Assembly: GCA_016779265.1 (NCBI GenBank)
Contig: JADHNY010000006.1
Span: 1 to 64,000, forward strand
DNA from: Pirellulales bacterium
GTDB taxonomy: Bacteria > Planctomycetota > Planctomycetia > Pirellulales > UBA1268
Length of the DNA: 64,000 nt
Direction of reading: 5' to 3'
Part shown: one piece after another, positions 50,860 through 61,727 of the stretch
Numbering within the stretch: position 1 is the stretch's first letter
How the letters are laid out: each line of letters starts with the position of its first letter
Program-made: the position numbers and the translations under genes
The notes under the pieces: generated by a model
Database searches by the model: none
What the model saw: only the letters and a program-made list of their open reading frames with translations
What the model was told of the DNA's origin: nothing

Positions 50860-52200
50860 ATGCCTGCCGTCGCCGCTGATCCGGAAGCTGCCCGCGACTT
50901 TGCCCTGACTGTTGTGTCACGGCTACGTGAGGCTGGGCACGAGGCGTTCTGGGCCGGCGGCTGCGTCCGCGATGAGCTCCTCGGCAGGACACCCGCGGAT
51001 TACGACGTGGCGACCTCCGCCCGACCAGAGGTGGTCCGTGAACTCTTTGGCCGCCGCCGCACGCTCGCCGTCGGCGCTGCGTTTGGGGTGATGACGATCG
51101 TCGGGCCACGAGGGGCTGGCCATGTGGAAGTCACGACCTTTCGCACCGACGCCGCCTACACCGATGGCCGCCATCCAGCGGGCGTCACCTTCTCAACGCC
51201 TGAAGAAGACGCCCAACGCCGCGACTTCACGATCAACGGCCTGTTCTTCGATCCTCTGATAGGCAAGGTTCATGATTATGTGGGGGGAAGGGCCGATCTC
51301 GAGCAAGGCGTCGTGCGGGCGATCGGAGTCGCCTCCCAACGGTTTGCCGAAGACCATCTCCGCATGCTGCGAGCCGTGCGTTTCACCGCTGGTTTTGGAT
51401 TTGTGCTGGAGTCACAGACGCGTGCAGCGATCGAACGGATGGCACCTCGTGTGACCAGCGTCAGCCCTGAAAGGATTGCTGCGGAGCTGAGGCTTATGGT
51501 GGCCCGGCACGGTCGAGAAGCGGCCCTCGACCTTCTCCTCGACACCGGGCTTGCTGCCGAAGTTCTGCCCGAAGTCGCACTTCCCGGCGGCTCACCGCTT
51601 CCGCGTGAGACGTGGCAGCAGGCCTCCCGCGTGATCGGTGCGCTCGATGAGCCCGCGTTGCCACTGGCCCTGGCCATGCTTGTGGACGTCAGCGTTCCCG
51701 AACAGGCCGAGAACACGGTGATGCCTCCAGCTGTCCGGCGTCCCCATTCGCAGCTGGTGCACACGATCGGCACAAGGTTGCGTCTCTCCAACGACGAGAC
51801 GAACGCCACCGACTGGCTGCTTGCCGCTGTGCGGAGCCTGCACCGTCTGCAGACAGAGAGCGGCCTGGCCACCGCGTCCTGGTCGTCGCTGCAGCCGTGG
51901 CTCGCCGATCCTCGTCGTGCACAACTCGCCGATCTCCTTCGTGCGCGGGCAGACACAGGTATGGGATCACCCGAGGCCGCCTCCTGGATCACAGCTCAAC
52001 TGGAGCGTCCGGCGGACGAGCTTGATCCACCGCCGCTGCTGACAGGCCACGACCTGATGGCCGCGGGCATTGCCAAAGGACGAGAAATCGGGCAGTGGCT
52101 CGGCGAGGTCCGACGAAGGCAGCTCGATGCAGAACTGACCAGCAAAGACGAGGCACTTGCCTGGCTCACCAGGCAGTCATCTCCAGACGCGTCGCCATAA
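50860..52200 (+). CDS. CCA-adding/poly(A) polymerase family nucleotidyltransferase
   Basis: AFWAGGCVRDELLGRTPADYDVATSARPEVV; RDFTINGLFFDP; EDHLRMLRAVRFTAGFGF; MAPRVTSVSPERIAAEL. Confidence 0.92.
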   Translation: MPAVAADPEAARDFALTVVSRLREAGHEAFWAGGCVRDELLGRTPADYDVATSARPEVVRELFGRRRTLAVGAAFGVMTIVGPRGAGHVEVTTFRTDAAYTDGRHPAGVTFSTPEEDAQRRDFTINGLFFDPLIGKVHDYVGGRADLEQGVVRAIGVASQRFAEDHLRMLRAVRFTAGFGFVLESQTRAAIERMAPRVTSVSPERIAAELRLMVARHGREAALDLLLDTGLAAEVLPEVALPGGSPLPRETWQQASRVIGALDEPALPLALAMLVDVSVPEQAENTVMPPAVRRPHSQLVHTIGTRLRLSNDETNATDWLLAAVRSLHRLQTESGLATASWSSLQPWLADPRRAQLADLLRARADTGMGSPEAASWITAQLERPADELDPPPLLTGHDLMAAGIAKGREIGQWLGEVRRRQLDAELTSKDEALAWLTRQSSPDASP

Positions 52201-52334
52201 CCTGCACGACCGGCGCAGAACCCGCCAGTTCAGTGGCTGTGTCGCCGCTCCTCCGCCGAGCCCTCACCGACGATGCTGCATACTCGAACTGTTGGGCTCT
52301 TTTCTCGTCGCCTCACCAGCATCGGGTATTTCAC

Positions 52335-52955
52335 ATGCAAGGCTTCTTCGCAAAGACGATGGTCGTCGGCCTTGTTGCCGGTGGGTTCTACATGACCGGT
52401 GACCTGCAGTCGGGCATGGAACGTGTCAGCAGTTGGGCTCGTGGAGAGTCCTCTGCGGATCCAGAGACAGCAACCGAGGTCGTCCAGCTGGAGCCACTGG
52501 TCACACCGGCCGACTCCCCCGCTGTCACGGTCGCTTCGACTTCGCCATCGAGCCCCCCGCCTCCTGTCACATCGACGTCGGCAACCGTCACGTCGCACGC
52601 GCCAGATTCTTCGACCCCGGCTCAAGGCGTGCCGCTCCCAGAGCTCGCCCACCAACAGGTCGACATCGCCTCCCTGCGGGCTGGTGATCGGATCCTGGCC
52701 CGCACAACCTACGAGGTCGTCGCCTTCGACCTGATCGATCCCAGCAGCGGCGAGGCGGTTGAGCACCGGCATGCCCTGCTCTCTCCCGACGTGGCCACCG
52801 CCGCAGCACTCACGACACCACGACGCGTTGTCCTGCCAGCGCAGCTTGTCCTCGGTCAGCCAGCAGCGTTTGCGGCAGTCAGCGGACGGCCAGATGCTGT
52901 GCCGCCGCCTGTAGGCTCCATCGTCGCTTTGGGCATGGAGCGGCCGCTCGACTAA
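52335..52955 (+). CDS. Hypothetical protein with N-terminal hydrophobic segment and Ser/Thr/Pro linker
   Basis: MQGFFAKTMVVGLVAGGFYMTGDLQSG; low-complexity linker; C-terminal small domain. Confidence 0.5.
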   Translation: MQGFFAKTMVVGLVAGGFYMTGDLQSGMERVSSWARGESSADPETATEVVQLEPLVTPADSPAVTVASTSPSSPPPPVTSTSATVTSHAPDSSTPAQGVPLPELAHQQVDIASLRAGDRILARTTYEVVAFDLIDPSSGEAVEHRHALLSPDVATAAALTTPRRVVLPAQLVLGQPAAFAAVSGRPDAVPPPVGSIVALGMERPLD

Positions 52956-52983
52956 AGGCCTGCTACGAGTGCCCTCAAAAGCA

Positions 52984-53016
52984 TGAGGCTGCCGCGGTTT
53001 GCCCGCGACAGCCTCA
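52984..53016 (-). terminator. Probable rho-independent terminator of rpsA
   Basis: 14-bp stem TGAGGCTGCCGCGG / CCGCGACAGCCTCA (one mismatch), 5-nt loop; on the minus strand followed by TGCTTTTG; 45 bp past the rpsA stop. Confidence 0.55.
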
Positions 53017-53060
53017 CCTGAACACTTCAGACCGCCTCAGGAACCTGAGGCAGGGGCTCT

Positions 53061-54728
<1,668 letters not shown>

Positions 54729-55091
54729 GAGGGGATTTTGGGGGAGAGGGGAAAGAAGAAGTGAAACCTCGTCGGGTCGGCTTTCCGGAAGAAAGCCACA
54801 GCGATGCCCCGCCTTCTGACACCCGACACCCAGGGTCACAACAAGCGGAACTCGGCCGGTCCGACCGGCCTCCCAACGTATGGGGCGGAGTCTACCAACC
54901 GCTAGAAGCAGGAACAATCGAGCATTCTTTTCCCGCGGTAACGCTGCTTTCCTAGCCGGAAGCCGCAGATCGCCCCAAACGTCAGCAGCATTACCGGCCG
55001 ATGCATTCAGGGGGATAGACACTGCCTCAGCCCACTGATTTCCGGCCAGACTCAACTTCGACCAGACCCACTCTATGGAGGGATTCCTCCC

Positions 55092-56072
55092 ATGCCGTTC
55101 TCACGACGCACCGCCGTTGGCCTGCTGGCCTTCACCCTCGGATCCGCAAGCGGTGGATGGCCGGAGTACGCACTGGGCCAGTTTCTTGATGAAGCGGGGC
55201 CTTCATCGAGCCAGACAACGCTCGGTGACCGCAGGCTGCAGCGGTATCGGGTCGGCGTGGTGGTGACAGCCGTTGGAGGCCCCTGTCGTGGCATTTACGC
55301 AACCACGCCGGTTCCAGCTGAGTGGCCAGAGCAGCAGGTGCGGGTGATTTCTGAGGACTTTTCGCCCGCTGTCCGCTCAACCCGCTTTCGGATGCTCGCT
55401 GACGGCGTGAAGCAGATGATCGTCTCGATCCCGCTTCTGGAAGCGGGCGAAGAGGCGCGAGCTGTCGTGACCTACGAGCTCGACCGTGCCGCCATCCTGC
55501 CACCGGTCGACCCCACGTCGCTGACAGTCCCCTCGCGGGTCGACCGCAGTCTCCGCATCTTCCTGTTACCGAGTCCCTACATCGAGTCGCGACATAGCAA
55601 AATCGTGCGGTTCGCCCGCGATGCCGCAGGAGATCTCGAAGGCTGGGCAAAGGTCGAGGCGATCTATGACGCGGTTCGCGAGACGGTGGTCTACACCAAC
55701 GGCGACCTCAAAGGTGCCGCCCGTGCGTTAGCCGATGGGGAAGGAGACTGCGAAGAGCTGACCTGCCTCTTCATCGCCGCATGCCGTTCCCAGGGCGTGC
55801 CTGCTCGCACCGTCTGGGTCGAAGGCCACTGCTATCCAGAGTTCTACCTCGTCGACGGCAAGGGCAACGGCTCCTGGTATCCCTGTCAGGCCGCGGGCAG
55901 CCGGGCCTTTGGCTCAATGCCCGACCAGCTCCCGATTCTGCAGAAGGGTGATAACTTCCGAGATCCAGACCGGCCAGCCAAGCCGCTCCGGTACGTCTCG
56001 GAGTTTGTCACCGGCTCCGCAGTCGGCGGGGGCGGTGAGCCTCACGTGCAGTACATCCGCGAAGGAGCCTGA
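55092..56072 (+). CDS. Exported transglutaminase-like domain protein
   Basis: N-terminal RRTAVGLLAFTLGSASGG; catalytic EGDCEELTCLFIAACRSQGVPARTVWVEGHCYPEFYLVDGKG. Confidence 0.85.
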   Translation: MPFSRRTAVGLLAFTLGSASGGWPEYALGQFLDEAGPSSSQTTLGDRRLQRYRVGVVVTAVGGPCRGIYATTPVPAEWPEQQVRVISEDFSPAVRSTRFRMLADGVKQMIVSIPLLEAGEEARAVVTYELDRAAILPPVDPTSLTVPSRVDRSLRIFLLPSPYIESRHSKIVRFARDAAGDLEGWAKVEAIYDAVRETVVYTNGDLKGAARALADGEGDCEELTCLFIAACRSQGVPARTVWVEGHCYPEFYLVDGKGNGSWYPCQAAGSRAFGSMPDQLPILQKGDNFRDPDRPAKPLRYVSEFVTGSAVGGGGEPHVQYIREGA

Positions 56073-56073
56073 C

Positions 56074-57024
56074 CTAGCTCGCGGTATCTGCTGATGCAGG
56101 GGCGGGAGCGGGCGTCGGGGCAGCCTGCTCGGCTTCCTCAGGCATCACCGGCACAAACCAGCGTGGGACCTCAGGCAGTCCTGCATCCTTCCAGGCTCTG
56201 ATCAGTCGATCACCAGCGAGCCGCACAATCCGCTCACGCCCACGACCAGTGATCGTGGCCCGAGCGGCCCAAGGGGTCACGCAGCCGTCAAACTTGGCGG
56301 CTTCGGCGGCCTTGATCACGGCAACGATGTCGATCGTGCCCGTTTCGGCCGGCAGCAGACGCTGCGCCTTGGTGAGCTCGGCAGCTGGCACATCCGCAGG
56401 AGCATCAGAGAGGCGGAGCTCCACGATCTTGCCCTCGGGAATATCGCCGATCATCGAGATCGGCTCACCAGCGGCGTGCATCGCAAACGGATCGACCACA
56501 ACACCGATCTGTTGATGCGACACGGCCACCAGTCCGAGCAGACCTTCGAGGGTGTGCATGAACTGGTGAGCCTTCTCCGCACGGTCGGCCGGATCAGGAT
56601 TCACGGCCAGTCCGAGGCTGATGCCCCGTGGCTCCAGCAGCTCGCCGACAGACTGCAGGCGAGTGCGATACCGCTCGAAGTTGTCCTTGAATGAGAACTC
56701 GTCGCTGGCTGGCTCCACCGTTGCGACAGCCCGGGTGGCCTCCGCCTGCTGAGCAAGGTCGAGACGATCGGCGAGGGCCTCAAGATCCGCTGCAAACGTG
56801 GCGTCGTCGCCACCAAGGCTCACGGGCAGGTTGAACACGCCCACGCTCAAGCGAGCGCTGACCATCAGCCGTCGGGCATGCTCGACACCGTAGACCTTCG
56901 CCTGCTGCTGAAAGTCGATCAGGTCGAGATCCATCGAGTCAAAGCCGAACGAGAGAGCCATCTCGATCAGTTCGCTCGGACGTCCGGAAAGAGGAAGGCC
57001 GACGGTGCTGAGGTTGCGGAACAT
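56074..57024 (-). CDS. Sugar phosphate isomerase/epimerase-like TIM barrel protein
   Basis: MFRNLSTVGLPLSGRPSELIEMALSFGFDSMDLDLIDF; GISLGLAVNPDPADRA; VVDPFAMHAAGEPISMIGDI; FDGCVTPWA. Confidence 0.7.
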   Translation of the reverse strand: MFRNLSTVGLPLSGRPSELIEMALSFGFDSMDLDLIDFQQQAKVYGVEHARRLMVSARLSVGVFNLPVSLGGDDATFAADLEALADRLDLAQQAEATRAVATVEPASDEFSFKDNFERYRTRLQSVGELLEPRGISLGLAVNPDPADRAEKAHQFMHTLEGLLGLVAVSHQQIGVVVDPFAMHAAGEPISMIGDIPEGKIVELRLSDAPADVPAAELTKAQRLLPAETGTIDIVAVIKAAEAAKFDGCVTPWAARATITGRGRERIVRLAGDRLIRAWKDAGLPEVPRWFVPVMPEEAEQAAPTPAPAPASADTAS

Positions 57025-57230
57025 TGAGAACTCCCGGGAATCTTCTGTTTCGAGCCGCACAGTATGAACGACGCCGCGGGGTTGCGGAAGGGTCACTTTT
57101 CAGGCGGGCTTCCGCAGCGTTTTCTCAGCGATTCCGGCACCTCCGGCTGTGATGAAAATAGGCTACAACGGGCGGGCCCACTGCGGGCTCATGCTGTTTG
57201 GCTTCTGAATCCTCGAGGGACTGCGTCGCG

Positions 57231-58073
57231 ATGTCGATTGTCCAGGCGGTGATCTTGGGAATCGTGCAGGGGCTGACTGAGTTTCTGCCCATCTCCAGCA
57301 CGGCCCACCTGCTGATCGTCCCCTGGTTCTTCGGCTGGAACGACCCAGGGGCGGCTTTTTCTGCCGTGATTCAGACGGGCACACTGCTGGCAGTCTTTGT
57401 GGCCCTTCGCAAAGACATTCTCTCCTTGCTGGCCGGTTTTTTTCAGGGCCTCCGCAGCCGCAAGCCCTTCGCAACAGCACACTCCCGTGTGGCGTGGCTG
57501 GTGATCTTTGGCACCATACCGATCGTTGTGGTCGGCTTCACGGCCCGCGACTTGGTCCGCGGCGAGGCCCGACAGATCGAACTCGTGGCAGTGATGATGG
57601 TCGTGATCGCGGTGGCAATGGCTGCCGCGGAGCTGATCTGCCAACGCCGTGCCGCACAGGGTACCGCCGGCCGCGACGGGATTGAGGCAGTCAGCCTGCG
57701 TGACGGCCTGACCATGGGGTTGGCCCAGGTCTTTGCCCTGATTCCAGGCACCTCTCGAAGCGGCGTGACGATTGTCTCCGGCGTCTTTACCGGCCTCGAC
57801 CGAGCCACCGCCGCCCGCTTCTCTTTCCTTCTGTCGCTGCCTGCGATCTCAGCGGCAGCGTTGCTGGAAGCCTGGCAGCAGCGAGAGGCAATCTTTGGCA
57901 CCCCAGAAGATGCCACGGCGATCGCGGTGGGCACCCTGACAGCACTGGTGGTTGGCTATGCCGCCATTCGCTGGCTGCTGGCAATGCTCACCCGGCACAC
58001 CCTCTGGCCGTTTGTGATCTACCGGCTGCTGCTGGCGGCCGGGCTGACAGCAATGCTGATGGCTGGCGGCTAG
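57231..58073 (+). CDS. uppP: Undecaprenyl-diphosphatase UppP
   Basis: MSIVQAVILGIVQGLTEFLPISSTAHLLIVPWFFGW; PGTSRSGVTIVSG. Confidence 0.95.
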   Translation: MSIVQAVILGIVQGLTEFLPISSTAHLLIVPWFFGWNDPGAAFSAVIQTGTLLAVFVALRKDILSLLAGFFQGLRSRKPFATAHSRVAWLVIFGTIPIVVVGFTARDLVRGEARQIELVAVMMVVIAVAMAAAELICQRRAAQGTAGRDGIEAVSLRDGLTMGLAQVFALIPGTSRSGVTIVSGVFTGLDRATAARFSFLLSLPAISAAALLEAWQQREAIFGTPEDATAIAVGTLTALVVGYAAIRWLLAMLTRHTLWPFVIYRLLLAAGLTAMLMAGG

Positions 58074-59530
58074 CCGGGGCCGAGCGTGGCCACGTCGATG
58101 CCGAGTCGCTTGAACTTCTTGTAGAGCGATGTGCGGTTGATCCCAAGTTCGCGGGCCGCTGCATGGCGACACCATCCGTGACGAGCCAACGCATCGAGGA
58201 TCAGCTGCCGCTCGGGCACCTCGAGAGCGTTTTTCAGCGATGCAGCTTCAGACTCTGCGGGCAGGTCCACCGCAGCCGACTGCAGCGTCTCGGGGAGATC
58301 CTGCTTCTCGACGCATTCACCTCTGCCCAGCAAGACGGCACGTCGGACCGCATGCTCAAGTTCGCGAACGTTGCCGGGCCAGTCATGGGCAAGCAACGCC
58401 TCGCGGGCGGCCTCGGAAAAGCCGTCCACCCGTCGACCGGCAAGCTGTTGAGCATCACGCAGGAAATGCTCGGCCAGCAACAGAATGTCGTTCCCTCGCT
58501 TCCGCAACGGTGGCATCTCAATCGCGACCACGTTGATCCGCCAGAAGAGATCCTCACGAAACCGCCCCTCGGTGACGAGCTCGGCCAGGTTCTCATGTGT
58601 GGCCAAGACCACACGTGTTTCAACCTGACAGGTCGTCGAACTGCCGACCGGCTCAAACCGCTGTTCCTGCAACACCCGCAGCAGCTTCACCTGCATTGCC
58701 GGCGAGGCGGTGGCGATCTCATCGAGAAAGATCGTGCCTCCGTCCGCTTCGCGAAATCGCCCCACACGATCTTTGATGGCACCTGTGAAGGCTCCGGCCA
58801 CATGCCCAAAGAGTTCGCTTTCGAGCAGGTTCTCATTGACCGCACCACAGGCCACGTCAACAAATCGTCCCTGCGGACCGCCGGCAGCATGGCCCATGTC
58901 ATGGATTGCCCGAGCGAGCCGTGACTTACCGGTGCCGGTCTCTCCAGTGATCAAGATGGTGGCTGACGTGTGTGCCACACGAGCCACAACGTCGAGCACG
59001 CGGCGAATCGTGGGGTCAGCGCCCACAAACGCATCCGTCTGTCCCGAGGTTTCTGAGCAGCAAGCTCGAGCTCGTTCACGTCGGGCGTCGGTGATTGAGT
59101 CGAGTATGGCCACGTCGGCTGCCGGCCATGTCAGAGAGGCGTCCGCCACGATGGCGTCGTCTGCATGCTCCTGACGTGACACGAGGGCCACGACCGCTGG
59201 CCGGTCTGCCTGCTGACGGAGAGCTCGTTCGATTCGTTGGCTGCCAGAATCGGGCAACGCGGCATCGACGAGGCACACGTCGAATGCTTCACGAGCGAGT
59301 GCCGAGAGTGCTTCGGTCGCCGTTGCGGCCGCGCTGGCGTGGTAGCCCTGACGGCAGAGCCACTGGGCAGTCTGTGAGGCCATCCGTCGATCATCGTCGA
59401 TGATCAGCAGCCGCCCTTCGTGGGCTGGGGGGTGCGCCCAGTCAGGAGCTGACGAGGAGGGCGTGATCGATGGTGGAGTGACAAGGTGCTGCATAGTGCT
59501 GCGATGAGTGCAGCAATAGGTACGCCGCAA
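58070..59530 (-). CDS. Sigma-54-dependent NtrC-type response regulator
   Basis: Receiver RLLIIDDDRRMAS..DVCLVDAALPDSG; AAA+ GETGTGKSRLARAIH, GAFTGAIKDRVGRF, GTIFLDEI; Fis-type HTH ILDALARHGWCRHAAARELGINRTSLYKKFKRLG. Confidence 0.93.
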   Translation of the reverse strand: MRRTYCCTHRSTMQHLVTPPSITPSSSAPDWAHPPAHEGRLLIIDDDRRMASQTAQWLCRQGYHASAAATATEALSALAREAFDVCLVDAALPDSGSQRIERALRQQADRPAVVALVSRQEHADDAIVADASLTWPAADVAILDSITDARRERARACCSETSGQTDAFVGADPTIRRVLDVVARVAHTSATILITGETGTGKSRLARAIHDMGHAAGGPQGRFVDVACGAVNENLLESELFGHVAGAFTGAIKDRVGRFREADGGTIFLDEIATASPAMQVKLLRVLQEQRFEPVGSSTTCQVETRVVLATHENLAELVTEGRFREDLFWRINVVAIEMPPLRKRGNDILLLAEHFLRDAQQLAGRRVDGFSEAAREALLAHDWPGNVRELEHAVRRAVLLGRGECVEKQDLPETLQSAAVDLPAESEAASLKNALEVPERQLILDALARHGWCRHAAARELGINRTSLYKKFKRLGIDVATLGPG

Positions 59531-59617
59531 TTACCCTGTCCGCAAAGTCTACGCAGACGGAAGTCTTTGCCAGGAGGGCCTGCTCGGCCCTACAACTGTT
59601 CTGACCGCGCCAGACTG

Positions 59618-60454
59618 TCAGGCATCGACCTTATCAGAGCGAAGAACCTGCTGATCTTCCTCAAGATCGGCCCCTGCGTCATCGCCTGCAGCTGGCTCTC
59701 GATTCGGCTGCTCGACGTCCGACTGCTCGACGTCTGACTGTGCAGCCGCGTCGTCGTCGGCTCTGACGTCACGCGTGCCCGCAGCCTCATGCGTGTCGCC
59801 AACCGACCCTGAGGCTGGTCCGAGTATCAGTTCCCGGTTGCCGAAGAGCCGCTCGGGATTCTCATCGAGCAGCTGCATTCGCCGACGGCGAAACCAGAGA
59901 AAGGCCGCCACGGCGAGCACCGTCAGCGACACGACCACGATCGTCAGTCCTCGTTCAGCCGACTGGATAAACGCGCCGATCCGTGCCCCAAAGGCATAGG
60001 AGAGCCCGAAGAACACGGTGATCACGACACTCGCGCAGATGAAGTCGGCGAGCAAAAACCAGCGGTACGGCACCCGCAAGATGCCGGCAGTCAGATAGAA
60101 GGGGCTGCGGAGGCCCACCAGAAAACGAGCCAAGAAAAAGGCTTTGATGCCGTGTTTCTTGATCAGGCTCTCGATCTTCTGCTCGCGTTCCGTGGTCAGA
60201 AAGCCAGACCAGACCGGGTGCTCTTTGAGGACCTTCTCCCCAAAAAAGTAGCCGATGGCATACATGGTGCTATCACCGAGCAAGGCCCCAAGCAGGCAGG
60301 CGGGCAGCGCGTAGTACCACTGCAGGGCTTCCGCCCGACTGGCCACGCCGGCAGCGATGATCGGCACCTCTTCAGGTACCGGCAGCCCGATACCCGTCAG
60401 GGTGAGGAACAGCACAATGCCGAGGTACGAACCTCGCTCGAACCACTCGATCAT
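59618..60454 (-). CDS. DedA family membrane protein
   Basis: GIGLPVPEEVPIIAAGV; LLGDSTMYAIGYFFGEKVL; FFLARFLVGLRSPFYLTAGILRVPYRWFLLAD. Confidence 0.88.
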   Translation of the reverse strand: MIEWFERGSYLGIVLFLTLTGIGLPVPEEVPIIAAGVASRAEALQWYYALPACLLGALLGDSTMYAIGYFFGEKVLKEHPVWSGFLTTEREQKIESLIKKHGIKAFFLARFLVGLRSPFYLTAGILRVPYRWFLLADFICASVVITVFFGLSYAFGARIGAFIQSAERGLTIVVVSLTVLAVAAFLWFRRRRMQLLDENPERLFGNRELILGPASGSVGDTHEAAGTRDVRADDDAAAQSDVEQSDVEQPNREPAAGDDAGADLEEDQQVLRSDKVDA

Positions 60455-60570
60455 GTCGCCAGATATGAGGAACAGTGGGCCGAAGTGGACCGAAGACGCC
60501 GCCGGAAGCAGTGTAACGCAGCAGCCCCCGAGGAGCAGGGCATCCCAGCCTTCCGCGGATATTTACCCGC

Positions 60571-61656
60571 TTACCGGCGATCTCCTCCCTCCAAACAGCT
60601 GGCGTTCGGGGCCGTAACGGGCAGATCGAAGACGTCGACGCCCTTCGTCTCCACCAGTTCACAGGCGTCGGCGTCGAGATTAGCCCGCACCACCCGCAGC
60701 CGCCCTCCCGCAGCGGGTGGCAACACCAGCAACCCTTTGACCCCATACTCTGCCGCCAATCGCTTAAGTCCTGGCTCCCCAAGCACGTAGACCGCAGTTG
60801 CCAGGGCATCGGCATCGGCAGCAGACGACGCCACCACGGTCGCCGACAGCACACCCTCAGCCGGCATCCCACTGCGGGGATCGAGGATGTGCCCCAGGCG
60901 GCGACCATTTTCGACGAAGAACTGTGTTCCCGAACCGCTCGTTCCCAACGCTTGATTGTTGAGATGAAAGGTGGCGAGCCTCCGGTTGGGCCGCAGAGGA
61001 TGCCGAAGTCCCACAGGCCATCCTTGCTGGCGTCCGTCACTGGCACGGCGGTGGCCCAGTCCGCGGACACTTGACTGTCCGCCATGCACAAACGCATTCA
61101 CGGCCCCGCGACGGACAAGGAGTTCCATGGCTCGATCGATCGCATAGCCCTTCCCGATCGAGCCGAGGTTGAGCTCAACGCCACGCTGCTGAAAGCGAAC
61201 TGTCGATGCGTGTTCATCCCACTCGAGTAGGTGCATGCCGCTGAGGGCCTTCGCTTCGGCAAGCAGTTCATCGCTGGGGGTGCGGCCCTGACGAGCCAGA
61301 AAGCCCCAGGCCCGCACGAGTCGGCCGGACGCCACATCGACAGCCCCCTCGGTCCATGCGTGGAGTTCACGGCTCCGCAGCAGCAGCCGCATCAGATCGG
61401 GTGCCACACTGGCCGAACCGATCGCCGCAGCACCATTGAGCCGCAGCAGTTCGCTCGACTCCCGATACACCGTGAGCCGATCCTCCAGCTGCTCAACGAG
61501 GTCGAGGGCTTCCACCGCCCACTCGGTCGCCTGTTGGTGATCGCCCACGTTGAAGATCACTTCAAACAGGCAGGCCATCGCTCGTCGGGCGACCCGGAGT
61601 TCGTGCACCTCTCCAGCGTCAGCTCGGCTGCCGTCATCTCGTTCAGGCTGTTGCAT
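60571..61656 (-). CDS. apbE: FAD:protein FMN transferase (ApbE family)
   Basis: MACLFEVIF; VDVASGRLVRAWGF; VELNLGSIGKGYAIDRAMELLVRRGAVNAFVHGGQSSVRGLG; LGHILDPRSGMPAEGVLSATVVASSAADADALATAVYVLG. Confidence 0.9.
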   Translation of the reverse strand: MQQPERDDGSRADAGEVHELRVARRAMACLFEVIFNVGDHQQATEWAVEALDLVEQLEDRLTVYRESSELLRLNGAAAIGSASVAPDLMRLLLRSRELHAWTEGAVDVASGRLVRAWGFLARQGRTPSDELLAEAKALSGMHLLEWDEHASTVRFQQRGVELNLGSIGKGYAIDRAMELLVRRGAVNAFVHGGQSSVRGLGHRRASDGRQQGWPVGLRHPLRPNRRLATFHLNNQALGTSGSGTQFFVENGRRLGHILDPRSGMPAEGVLSATVVASSAADADALATAVYVLGEPGLKRLAAEYGVKGLLVLPPAAGGRLRVVRANLDADACELVETKGVDVFDLPVTAPNASCLEGGDRR

Positions 61657-61727
61657 CAGGGCTCTGCCTCTTCAGCCGCCGCTGGCTGCCTGCTCAGCCG
61701 CCCAACCTGGGCGAAGCGGTTACGCAG

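Noticed and set aside
53035-53050. CCTCAGG-AA-CCTGAGG palindrome between rpsA and its terminator
   Set aside because: Loop too short for a stable hairpin and no evidence of a binding site.
54729-55055. 109-codon N-terminal extension of rpsA
   Set aside because: Not S1-like; MVNRNLIRELEAGDD at 54728 is the plausible start.
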